From Candidatus Kuenenbacteria bacterium GW2011_GWA2_42_15 (lineage in GTDB: Bacteria > Patescibacteriota > Patescibacteriia > UBA2196 > GWA2-42-15), in NCBI GenBank assembly GCA_000998185.1, contig LCCW01000015.1, positions 1-15,532 on the forward strand: DNA of 15,532 nucleotides. The letters are read 5' to 3'. Positions 4,978 to 11,973 of the stretch are shown here, one piece after another; position 1 is the stretch's first letter, and every line of letters begins with the position of its first letter. The notes beneath the pieces were generated by a model. That model was not told the DNA's origin, did not search any database, and saw nothing but the letters and a program-made list of their open reading frames with translations. Both the position numbers and the translations under genes were made by a program.

Positions 4978-5868
4978 ATGCTTTCCCTTATCATTCCGAC
5001 TAAAAACGAACAGCAAAATATTAGCCACTGCTTGGAATCCATAAAGCAGCAAAATTTTAGCGCGCAAGAAATTGAAACTGTTGTAATTGATAATAATTCC
5101 ACTGACCAGACTAAAAAAATTGCGTGGCAATATACTAATAAAGTTTTTAACTGCGGGCCGGAACGTTCAGTCCAAAGAAATTTTGGCGCGCATAAGGCCC
5201 AAGGAGAAATTTTGGGGTTTATTGACGCTGATATGATTTTGTCGCCGGGCGTGATTCAAGAAGTGGCTGAAAAATTTGCGCAGGACAAAGATTTAGCTGG
5301 GTTGTATATCAATGAAAAAATAACAAATATTCCTACTGGCTTCCCGCCTGACGGACGGGCAGGTAGCCAAGGTTTACCTCCCCTAAAGGGGGTAAGAAAT
5401 TTTTTCTGCAAAGTGCGTAATTTTGAACGCCAGTTTTATAATCTGACTCTGATTGACGCCGTGCGTTTTATGCGCAAAAAAGATTTTTTGACAGTTGGCG
5501 GTTTTGATGAAAAATTGTTTGCTTGCGAGGATTGGGACTTACATAAAAGATTGATTGGCAAGAGAAAAACGGATATTTTAAAAGCAATTATTTACCATAA
5601 TGAAAAAGAAAAAACTTTAAGGGAATTAATTCAAAAGAAAAGCTATTACACCGGCAGTTTTAAAAATTATATTAACAAATGGGGACGCAATGATGCGGAT
5701 GTAAAAAAACAATTTGGTTTTTGGTATCGTTATTTTGGCGTGTTTATAGAAAATGGCAAGTGGCGGCGATTGTTGCAGCATCCGATTTTGGCCGCGGCCA
5801 TGTTTGTTTCCAAAATTTTAGTTGGAATTGTGTATGCCACTAAAACACTTAAGCACTTAAGCACTTAA
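4978..5868 (+). CDS. GT2 family glycosyltransferase
   Basis: A 296-residue GT-A fold enzyme. The N-terminal strand LSLIIPTKNE is followed by VVIDNNSTDQT, the DxD motif D83-A-D85 (FIDADM) that holds the metal and nucleotide-sugar, and E184-D185 (CEDWDLHKR) at the usual catalytic-base position. It should act at the cytoplasmic face, adding one sugar to a lipid-linked or polysaccharide acceptor; donor and acceptor cannot be read from sequence. Between the DxD and ED regions an odd Pro/Gly-rich stretch (about residues 120-139) is encoded by palindromic repeat DNA. The last residues, KTLKHLST, come from repeat tract T5. ATG 4978 follows the T4 G-arm directly, with no Shine-Dalgarno motif. It is the first gene of the plus-strand glycan block. 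Confidence 0.85.
   Translation: MLSLIIPTKNEQQNISHCLESIKQQNFSAQEIETVVIDNNSTDQTKKIAWQYTNKVFNCGPERSVQRNFGAHKAQGEILGFIDADMILSPGVIQEVAEKFAQDKDLAGLYINEKITNIPTGFPPDGRAGSQGLPPLKGVRNFFCKVRNFERQFYNLTLIDAVRFMRKKDFLTVGGFDEKLFACEDWDLHKRLIGKRKTDILKAIIYHNEKEKTLRELIQKKSYYTGSFKNYINKWGRNDADVKKQFGFWYRYFGVFIENGKWRRLLQHPILAAAMFVSKILVGIVYATKTLKHLST
5343..5395. repeat. GC-rich palindromic insert inside a GT2 gene
   Basis: Two repeat-like pieces lie in tandem: CCCGCCTGACGGACGGGC plus AGG at 5343-5363 (self-complementary CCCG/CGGG and CCTG/CAGG ends), and an imperfect inverted repeat TTACCTCCCC-TA-AAGGGGGTAA at 5374-5395. They are far richer in GC than the gene around them and encode the GFPPDGRAGSQGLPPLKG stretch in frame. 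Confidence 0.75.
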
Positions 5869-5920
5869 TCACAAAAATGTTTCCTGTGCTTTATGTGCTT
5901 TAGTGCTTTACGTGCTTAAG
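5838..5920. repeat. Boundary repeat tract T5, two opposed arms between GT2 genes
   Basis: The C-arm (5838-5872) has CACTAAAACACTTAAGCACT-type units and includes the end of the upstream coding region. A spacer of 13 bp is followed by the G-arm (5886-5920; GTGCTTTATGTGCTTTAGTG-type), which ends 6 bp before ATG 5927. Transcribed, the two arms could pair into a long hairpin between the two cistrons. Confidence 0.88.
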
Positions 5921-5926
5921 TAACCT

Positions 5927-6952
5927 ATGAAACTCTCCATTCTTATTCCTACTTACAACGGCAGTCAAACTATCACCCGGGCTTTGCAAAGCATTTTAAG
6001 CCAAAATTTTTCTGACTACGAAATTATAATCTGCGACGACGGTTCTACTGACAACACAGTTGAAATAATAAAATCATTTCAAGACCAAAGGATTAAATTT
6101 TTTGAGTTCACACAAAATGTGGGCTACGCTAAAAATTTGCAAAGATGTTTTGAAAAAGCTTTTGGCGACATTATTTTTCTTTTTAGCCAAGATGATATTT
6201 TAGCTCAAGGCGCTTTGCAAAAAACTTATAATGCTTTTTTGTTGGCTGATGATATTGGCGCGGTGACTCGGCCGTATTTTTGGTTTGATCAAGACATTAA
6301 AAAACCAGTGCGCGCTGTTTTGCCTTTGGATAAAAATCAAAATACAATTGTTTCTATTTTTGATTCAGCAAAAATTTTTAATCAGGTCATGTGGTCATCA
6401 GGCCAGCTTTCCGGTCTGGCATTAAAACGAGAATTTCTAAAAATTCCGGTTGGCGACGAGTCCCGCACCACAGGGGTGCGGGATGAATGTTTTACCGCGC
6501 ACATTTATCCGTTTTTAGATATTTTTAAAAATCATCAATGTGTTTTTTTAAATGACTATACCGTGGCCGTGTCCATTCCAACCAGCCAAAGCCGGACGCA
6601 TGCGGAAATTTATGATATTTCGCCGACCGAGTCCTGGATGAAAATGTACCGCGCTCTTTTGGCAGAAGAGAAATTCAAAAAACCCCGCGCCTGGGGCATA
6701 AATCAGATGGCGAAAAATTATGTCGGGCTGGTGCAGATTAGAAATTATGGCAAATACCGGTATACTTTGCGAGAAATATGGCTGATGATTAAATACAGGT
6801 GGCAGAATCTGTTTAGTCCGCAGTTTTGGTTTTTTAGTTTGCTTTGTGTTTTGACGCCAAGATTTATACTTAGGAAGTTAACCGATTGGTATAAGACAAA
6901 AATTAACAGTCGTTTTTTACCAGAGATTAAATTTGATTATAAAAAAAAATAA
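5927..6952 (+). CDS. GT2 family glycosyltransferase
   Basis: A 341-residue GT-A enzyme beginning KLSILIPTYNGSQTITRAL. CDDGSTDNT (residues 36-44) forms the nucleotide-binding loop, and D89-D90 (FSQDDIL) occupies the DxD position. A WSSGQLSGLALKREF segment follows, and the C-terminal third (WLMIKYRWQNLF onward) has a hydrophobic, probably membrane-associated patch. It probably adds one sugar during surface glycan assembly. A perfect hairpin repeat (6461-6483) is read in frame as residues 179-186 in what should be a surface loop. The start follows repeat T5 with no Shine-Dalgarno motif. The stop lies 17 bp inside the next gene's frame if that gene uses its TTG start, so the pair is likely coupled. 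Confidence 0.85.
   Translation: MKLSILIPTYNGSQTITRALQSILSQNFSDYEIIICDDGSTDNTVEIIKSFQDQRIKFFEFTQNVGYAKNLQRCFEKAFGDIIFLFSQDDILAQGALQKTYNAFLLADDIGAVTRPYFWFDQDIKKPVRAVLPLDKNQNTIVSIFDSAKIFNQVMWSSGQLSGLALKREFLKIPVGDESRTTGVRDECFTAHIYPFLDIFKNHQCVFLNDYTVAVSIPTSQSRTHAEIYDISPTESWMKMYRALLAEEKFKKPRAWGINQMAKNYVGLVQIRNYGKYRYTLREIWLMIKYRWQNLFSPQFWFFSLLCVLTPRFILRKLTDWYKTKINSRFLPEIKFDYKKK
6461..6483. repeat. Perfect 9 bp-stem hairpin inside a GT2 gene
   Basis: TCCCGCACC (6461-6469) and GGTGCGGGA (6475-6483) flank a 5 nt loop. The GC-rich hairpin encodes SRTTGVRD in frame. It is a different sequence family from the other in-gene palindromes but has the same behaviour. Confidence 0.88.
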
Positions 6953-8120
6953 TAAAAAAATAGCCCTGTTTATGCTGCCGCCCCTCACTTTGGGCTCGGG
7001 TGCGGAAAAATATTTTATTAAATTAGCCGCTAATTTCCGCGAAATTGGCATTTTTACTGATGTGGTGACCATGGATGAAAGATTTTACAAAAGATTTGCT
7101 AGGGCTCTGCACATATTTTTTAGTTTTAATTTTTTTGGCAGAATTGATATATCAGGCAAAGAAACCGAAGAAGTTATTAGAAAAGATTTGGGAAAAGCTG
7201 CTTGGATAAAGGCCTCGCGCAAGGAATTAAAGCTTATCTTAAATAAATATGAGGTGATATACAGTAAAAATGAAATTGTTGATCTGGTTTTATTAAAACT
7301 TATTGGCTACAAAAATTTGCCGCCAGTGATTGTGGGAGTGCATACCCCAATATATTATCCAAAAGCAGCATCATTATATGCTAAACTTCATAATTTTCTA
7401 TATCAAAGCATGGTGTATAAATGGCTTTTGTCAGGCGTTGCTTGTCTGCATGTGTCAAATGAATTGACAAAAAAGCTGGCAGAGGAAAAATTTAAACTGC
7501 CTGTCCACTTGATATATTATCCGTTTGATATGGATGAATTTAAAACAGGCGGGGAGGAGAGCGCAATTGAATTTGACAAAAATAAAATTAATATTTGTTT
7601 TCTTGGCAGATTATCAGAGCAGAAGGGCCTTGATGAATTAAGGAATTTTATTAAAAAAATTTCAGGCAACGACACAGTCAGCCAAAGAATCAGTTTAAAT
7701 ATATTGGCGCGAGGCGATAAAAAGACTGAAAAAGAGTTTGAAGAATATGATCAGAAATACGAATGGCTTAGATATTTTCATCATGTGGAGAACAGATTTA
7801 TGGCAAGTATTTTAAAAAAACAGGATTTATTAATTTCACCTGCCAGATGGGAAACAATGCCCTATAATATTTTGGAGGCCCAAGCCGCTGGCTTGCCGGT
7901 GATCGCTTTTAATATTCCGGGACCAAATGATATTATAGTTGATGATGAAACTGGCTGGCTGGTTAAAAACGATGGCGAGTTTTACAATAAAATTGTTGAG
8001 TTCACGCAGCAAGGTAACGGCTTGAATAAAGAAAAAATTATTCAGCATATCCGAGAAAAATTTAATCAAGATAAAATATATGATAAAATTGTTAAATTGT
8101 TAACTTTAATCAGATTATGA
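6933..8120 (+). CDS. GT4 family glycosyltransferase
   Basis: A 395-residue GT-B enzyme. The N-terminal acceptor domain has IALFMLPPLTLGSGAEKYF. The C-terminal donor domain has INICFLGRLSEQKGLDEL, then ARWETMPYNILEAQAAGLPV with the EX7E motif at E307 and E315 that grips the nucleotide-sugar. Donor and acceptor are unknown. TTG 6933 is chosen because an ATG at 6972 would delete the first beta strand (KKIALF). It overlaps the previous gene by 20 bp and lies just before an A-run, so the exact start is uncertain. Its TGA overlaps the ATG of the next gene (ATGA), implying translational coupling to a methyltransferase. Confidence 0.85.
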   Translation: MIIKKNNKKIALFMLPPLTLGSGAEKYFIKLAANFREIGIFTDVVTMDERFYKRFARALHIFFSFNFFGRIDISGKETEEVIRKDLGKAAWIKASRKELKLILNKYEVIYSKNEIVDLVLLKLIGYKNLPPVIVGVHTPIYYPKAASLYAKLHNFLYQSMVYKWLLSGVACLHVSNELTKKLAEEKFKLPVHLIYYPFDMDEFKTGGEESAIEFDKNKINICFLGRLSEQKGLDELRNFIKKISGNDTVSQRISLNILARGDKKTEKEFEEYDQKYEWLRYFHHVENRFMASILKKQDLLISPARWETMPYNILEAQAAGLPVIAFNIPGPNDIIVDDETGWLVKNDGEFYNKIVEFTQQGNGLNKEKIIQHIREKFNQDKIYDKIVKLLTLIRL

Positions 8121-8614
8121 AAAAATTAAATTTCGGCTGCGGCCAAGATATCAAACCAGATTATATTAATATCGATATTTCTCAATTTAAAGGCGTTGAT
8201 AAAACTTTTGATTTTAATATTTTTCCCTATTCATTTAACAATAATGAATTCGGTGAAATATATTCCAGCAATGTTTTAGAACATTTAGATGATATACCGC
8301 GAGTGATGAAAGAGCTACACCGCATCACTCAAGCCGACGGCATAATTAGAATGATTGTTCCTTATTATAATTGCTATGGAGCTTTTAATGATCTGACACA
8401 CAAACATTATTTTTCCCATTTATCTTTTGAACCATTTTATAAAAAAACCAGCGCTAATTATTCTATTCAGGAAAAATTTGAATTAGTCAGTTTGAAGCTG
8501 ATACCTACCCGGCTGGGTAAAATATTTTTATTTGATTTTATTCGTCTGCCCCTAAGTTTTATTTTTGGCCAAATCATCCAAGCCATTGATCTGACGCTGA
8601 TTGTTAAAAAATAA
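8117..8614 (+). CDS. Class I SAM-dependent methyltransferase, short
   Basis: A 165-residue methyltransferase of the type 11 kind. SAM-binding motif I is LNFGCG (residues 4-9), the acidic end of strand 2 is INIDIS, and post-motif NVLEHLDDI (E55-H56) leads to a MIVPYYNCYGAFND segment. It starts almost at motif I, so it lacks the N-terminal helices of its neighbours. The C-terminus (FIRLPLSFIFGQIIQAIDL) is hydrophobic and may sit on the membrane. A likely role is O-methylation of a glycan residue, which in O-antigen systems can cap chain growth; that role is inferred from context. It overlaps the GT4 gene by 4 bp. Confidence 0.8.
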   Translation: MKKLNFGCGQDIKPDYINIDISQFKGVDKTFDFNIFPYSFNNNEFGEIYSSNVLEHLDDIPRVMKELHRITQADGIIRMIVPYYNCYGAFNDLTHKHYFSHLSFEPFYKKTSANYSIQEKFELVSLKLIPTRLGKIFLFDFIRLPLSFIFGQIIQAIDLTLIVKK

Positions 8615-8615
8615 C

Positions 8616-9341
8616 ATGCCAGAAAAAATAATAAAATTTTTACGCCGTTATCTTTCGCCTTATTTTTTGCCGCGCCATTATCTGGTTAGAGATATAAAAA
8701 AAATTACACGGAAATATAATTTTTGCGGCAGAATTTTAGATGTCGGCTGCGGCAGCAAGCCCTATCAATTTCTATTCAAACAAGCCGACTACCAAGGCAT
8801 TGATTTTAAAAATTATTCCGTTAATAAAGATTTTATTGAGGGCACGCCGGATTATTTCTTCACTGATGATTACTTAAAAAACTTAAACCTGCCTTTTGAA
8901 CCAGAAAGTTTTGAAGCGATAGTTTCCTTTCAGGTTTTAGAACACCACAGAAATCCGGCCGAAATGGTAGCCGAACTTTATCGTATCACTAAAAAAGGCG
9001 GCTACTTGCTGATCAGTTGCCCGTTTCTTTGGCCGCTGCACGAGGAGCCAAGTGATTATTTTAGATTTTCTGAACATGGCTTAAAAGAATTATTTAAAAA
9101 TTACAGCGTAAAGATTTTAGAAATTAAAAAACAGGGCGCAATTTTTTCCACCGCCTCCATTTTATTTAATGAATATCTAAACAACTTTGCGGCTGGCAAT
9201 AAATTTAATTATTTTATTAGTCTTTTCATTTATCCGTTTTTTTTATTTTTTCAATATTTAAGTTTTATGCTGGATAAAATTTTTAAGTCAGACAAAATAT
9301 TTTTTAATTATTTAATAGTAGTTCAAAAGTTATCAGAGTAA
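8616..9341 (+). CDS. Class I SAM-dependent methyltransferase
   Basis: 241 residues from ATG 8616. A TTG at 8601 would extend it, but it overlaps the previous gene and gives no extra domain. Motif I is ILDVGCGSKPY (D42, G44, G46), followed by the motif II region YQGIDFKNY and QVLEHHRNP (E109-H110). RITKKGGYLLISCPFLWPLHEEPSDYF matches the family in which a DYFRFS segment follows strand 5. The C-terminal 60 residues contain an aromatic hydrophobic stretch (YFISLFIYPFFLFFQYLSFM), probably a membrane anchor. It begins 1 bp after the previous stop. Substrate unknown; a surface glycan is likely from context. Confidence 0.82.
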   Translation: MPEKIIKFLRRYLSPYFLPRHYLVRDIKKITRKYNFCGRILDVGCGSKPYQFLFKQADYQGIDFKNYSVNKDFIEGTPDYFFTDDYLKNLNLPFEPESFEAIVSFQVLEHHRNPAEMVAELYRITKKGGYLLISCPFLWPLHEEPSDYFRFSEHGLKELFKNYSVKILEIKKQGAIFSTASILFNEYLNNFAAGNKFNYFISLFIYPFFLFFQYLSFMLDKIFKSDKIFFNYLIVVQKLSE

Positions 9342-9348
9342 TAACTGG

Positions 9349-10497
9349 ATGAAAAAAATTTTAATCAACTTGCCCATTCTTGGCCCAGCTGGCATCAACC
9401 TTGTCTGGCTGTTTAAATTCAAAAAATTCCAGTCATTGGGTTGCCAGCTTTTTGTCTTTGGCGGGTCTTTTATATATTCTTTAAATTTAGAGAATGAAAA
9501 TTTATACTTTTTTAACCAAAGATTTACTCATTTAAAAGCCAGCCCCACTAACAAAATAAAATTTATTCTCTATTCGTTGGTGAAAAATTTTTGGGCCTTA
9601 TTTTTTATTAAAAAAATTATTAAGAACAATTATGATATCGTCTATTCACCGGCAGCCAGTTTGGATTTGATACTTTTGCCTTTTATAATTAAAAAGTTGA
9701 ATAAACAAAGTAAGTGGCTGGCGATTTTTGATAACATCGTCCCATTAAAAGATCCGGGTAATAAAATTATACGGATTTTGGCTTGGTTATTCTTTCAAAT
9801 TAGTTTAATATTTTTAAAAAAAGCCGATAAAATTTTTGTTACCACACCTGAATCAATTCAATATCTATCTAAAAAAACCTTTGGTAGAGATAAAATTATT
9901 CTGGCCGGCTATGCAGTTGAAGGTCAACTAATTAAAACGGCTAAAGCTAATTCTGTCCACGCTTTTGACGCTCTTTTCGTTGGCCGTATTAATGAAACCA
10001 AAGGCATTTATGACATGTTAAAAGTATTAACGCTCGTCAAGCAAAAATATCCGAATTTCCGATTGGCTATTATGGGCCAAGGTGATGAAACCACAGAAGA
10101 GCAATTTAAAAATAAAATTAAAGAAATGGGTTTAGAAAATAATATTCAATTTTTGGGCTATATTACCGGTCAAAAAAAATTTAACATTATCAAAAGCGCT
10201 AAAGTTTTCTGGTTTTTAAGCGTCAGCCAAAGCGAAAGTTTTGGCGTGGCGCTGCTGGAGGCGGTTTGTTCGGGCCGGCTGGCCATAGCTTATGATTTGG
10301 AGCAGTTTAAAAGAATTTATCAAAATGATGAAGTTTTTATTTTTCCTAAAGGCGACTATCAATCAGTAGCTAAAAAAACCATTGAAATTTTTGATCAACA
10401 GAAATTTGGTAACGAACGCGGTCAATTACTGTTGGAAAAATACGGCAATTGGGACAAGATCGCGGAAATAGAATATAATACAATAATAAAAATGTAG
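9349..10497 (+). CDS. GT4 family glycosyltransferase
   Basis: A 382-residue GT-B enzyme. The N-terminal domain is hydrophobic and unusual (KKILINLPILGPAGINLVWLF; later ILAWLFFQISLIFLKKADKI). The donor domain is standard: FDALFVGRINETKGIYDML, FRLAIMGQGDE, and SESFGVALLEAVCSG with EX7E at E296 and E304. It follows a methyltransferase by 7 bp and precedes another by 12 bp. Likely cytoplasmic and membrane-associated, adding a sugar to a lipid-linked acceptor. No Shine-Dalgarno motif is seen before ATG 9349. Confidence 0.85.
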   Translation: MKKILINLPILGPAGINLVWLFKFKKFQSLGCQLFVFGGSFIYSLNLENENLYFFNQRFTHLKASPTNKIKFILYSLVKNFWALFFIKKIIKNNYDIVYSPAASLDLILLPFIIKKLNKQSKWLAIFDNIVPLKDPGNKIIRILAWLFFQISLIFLKKADKIFVTTPESIQYLSKKTFGRDKIILAGYAVEGQLIKTAKANSVHAFDALFVGRINETKGIYDMLKVLTLVKQKYPNFRLAIMGQGDETTEEQFKNKIKEMGLENNIQFLGYITGQKKFNIIKSAKVFWFLSVSQSESFGVALLEAVCSGRLAIAYDLEQFKRIYQNDEVFIFPKGDYQSVAKKTIEIFDQQKFGNERGQLLLEKYGNWDKIAEIEYNTIIKM

Positions 10498-10509
10498 CAG
10501 CAATAAATT

Positions 10510-11229
10510 ATGCGAAACATCTACCAAACAATGTATTCTGAAAAAAATAAAGTGGATTTGGCAAAAAATCCGCGCGTTCAGATCATGCTTGGAATAATCA
10601 ATAATTTAAATTTGGAAAACAAAAATATTTTGGATATTGGCTGTTATGACGGCACATTCCTCTCGTTTATTAAAAATCAAAATAATAATTTTTATGGACT
10701 GGATGCCAGCGATTATGGCGTGGCTGAATGCCTGAAGAGAAACATCAAAGTGCAAAAATTTTTTTGGGACGATAAAACGCCATTGCCTTGCGAAGATAAT
10801 TTTTTTGATTTAATTGTTGCCGGTGAAATTATTGAACATATTTTTGACACCGACTATTTTTTACTGGAAATTGCAAGGATTTTAAAAGCCAAAGGTAAGC
10901 TTGTAATTTCCACACCCAATATTGCTTCTTTGGGCAGGCGGCTGTTATTGCTTTGGGGGCGGAATCCTTTAACTGAAACTTCAATTACTCCGCCCAATGC
11001 CGGCCACATTAGATATTTTACTTTAAAAACCATGGCTGTATTATTGCAAAAATATAATTTTAAAATCATTCAAAAATTTCCTGACATAATTAATTTTTCC
11101 AATCGCCAAAATTTGAATTCAAAAACATTAGCTAAAATATTTCCCGGTCTTTGCCAAAGTATTATCTATCTAGCAGAAGCACAAAAGCACAGAAAACACA
11201 GAAAACATAAAAACAGATACAATCTTTAG
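10510..11229 (+). CDS. Class I SAM-dependent methyltransferase with repeat-derived tail
   Basis: 239 residues. Motif I is NILDIGCYDGTFLSF (D42, G44; the usual third Gly is Tyr46 then Asp-Gly), with FYGLDASDYGV as the acidic strand, FDLIVAGEIIEHIFD, and KGKLVISTPNIASLGRR. It resembles type 11/23 enzymes such as those acting on glycan or quinone substrates. The last residues (EAQKHRKHRKHKNRY) are highly basic, do not look like a folded part of the family and are encoded by the C-arm of repeat tract T6. The catalytic domain is complete before the tail. Confidence 0.82.
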   Translation: MRNIYQTMYSEKNKVDLAKNPRVQIMLGIINNLNLENKNILDIGCYDGTFLSFIKNQNNNFYGLDASDYGVAECLKRNIKVQKFFWDDKTPLPCEDNFFDLIVAGEIIEHIFDTDYFLLEIARILKAKGKLVISTPNIASLGRRLLLLWGRNPLTETSITPPNAGHIRYFTLKTMAVLLQKYNFKIIQKFPDIINFSNRQNLNSKTLAKIFPGLCQSIIYLAEAQKHRKHRKHKNRYNL

Positions 11230-11255
11230 AAAATTAAGAGTTTTAGCGTTTTAGC
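11177..11255. repeat. Boundary repeat tract T6, two opposed arms between methyltransferases
   Basis: The C-arm (11177-11215) is a degenerate AAGCACAGAAAACACAGAAA-type run within the end of the upstream gene. The G-arm (11236-11255) is the shorter AAGAGTTTTAGCGTTTTAGC, ending 5 bp before ATG 11261. It is more diverged than T4 and T5 but has the same order of arms. Confidence 0.65.
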
Positions 11256-11260
11256 CATCT

Positions 11261-11959
11261 ATGTTCAATCTATTTTATCATTCCCCGCTCCTAAATAAAT
11301 TTTTTCCAACCCTGGTTCATTGCCTTAAAAAAGAACTAGCTGATTGCGAAACGGTGCTGGATTTGGGCTGCGGCGCTGACTCACCGCTTAAACATTGTAA
11401 AAATATTAAATATTCGCTCGGCGTAGAGGCGTTTGGGTCGTATTTAGAAAAAACAAAACAACAAAAAATTCATAATGAATATTGGCATAAAAAAATTGAG
11501 GAAATTGATTTGCCAGCAAAAAGTTTTGATGCCGTAATTTTAATTGAGGTTTTAGAGCACTTGTCGAAAGAGCAGGGTTATGAAATTTTAAAGAAAGCGG
11601 AAAAATGGGCTAAGAAAAAAATAATTTTTACCACACCAAATGGTTTCATAGCGCAAAACGAAATAGCTGGTAATAAATTAGAAAAACACATTTCCGACTG
11701 GAACTATGCGGAAATAAAAAAGCTGGGGTTTAAAGTAAACGGCTTGGCTGGTTTAAAATATTTACGCCAAGAACGGCCCGGTAGACCCGACGACAATCTT
11801 TTAAGTTCTATCCGCTTTAAACCAAAATTATTTTGGTTTATGCTGGCGGCCTTAAGCCAGGCTATGACTTATCGTTGGCCCAAATTAGCTTTTGAGTTTT
11901 TTGCGTTAAGAACACAGAATACCAAAACACCTAAACACGCAAATAAATTAAGTGATTAA
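11261..11959 (+). CDS. Class I SAM-dependent methyltransferase with repeat-derived tail
   Basis: 232 residues. Motif I is VLDLGCGADSPL (D34, G36, G38), then YSLGVEAFGSYL, FDAVILIEVLEHLSKEQG and KKIIFTTPNGF. It fits the methyltransferase group common in polysaccharide loci. The stretch after residue 215 (RTQNTKTPKHANKLSD) is low-complexity and encoded by repeat tract T7, so the original C-terminus has been replaced or extended. It is the fourth methyltransferase of the block and shares only general motifs with the others. Confidence 0.82.
   Translation: MFNLFYHSPLLNKFFPTLVHCLKKELADCETVLDLGCGADSPLKHCKNIKYSLGVEAFGSYLEKTKQQKIHNEYWHKKIEEIDLPAKSFDAVILIEVLEHLSKEQGYEILKKAEKWAKKKIIFTTPNGFIAQNEIAGNKLEKHISDWNYAEIKKLGFKVNGLAGLKYLRQERPGRPDDNLLSSIRFKPKLFWFMLAALSQAMTYRWPKLAFEFFALRTQNTKTPKHANKLSD
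11910..11938. repeat. Boundary repeat tract T7 (C-arm only)
   Basis: Degenerate units AACACAGAA, TACCAAAACAC and CTAAACACG form the end of the methyltransferase coding region. The 14 bp between the stop and the next ATG do not contain a clear G-arm. This is the weakest member and could be an eroded tract. Confidence 0.55.
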
Positions 11960-11973
11960 AAATTCTAACATTT

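Noticed and set aside
3413..5920. Repeat tracts as CRISPR arrays
   Set aside because: Units are 8-17 bp, degenerate and contiguous, with no spacers and no cas genes nearby.
8601..8615. TTG at 8601 as the start of the second methyltransferase
   Set aside because: It overlaps the previous gene and adds only five residues; ATG 8616 directly follows the previous stop.
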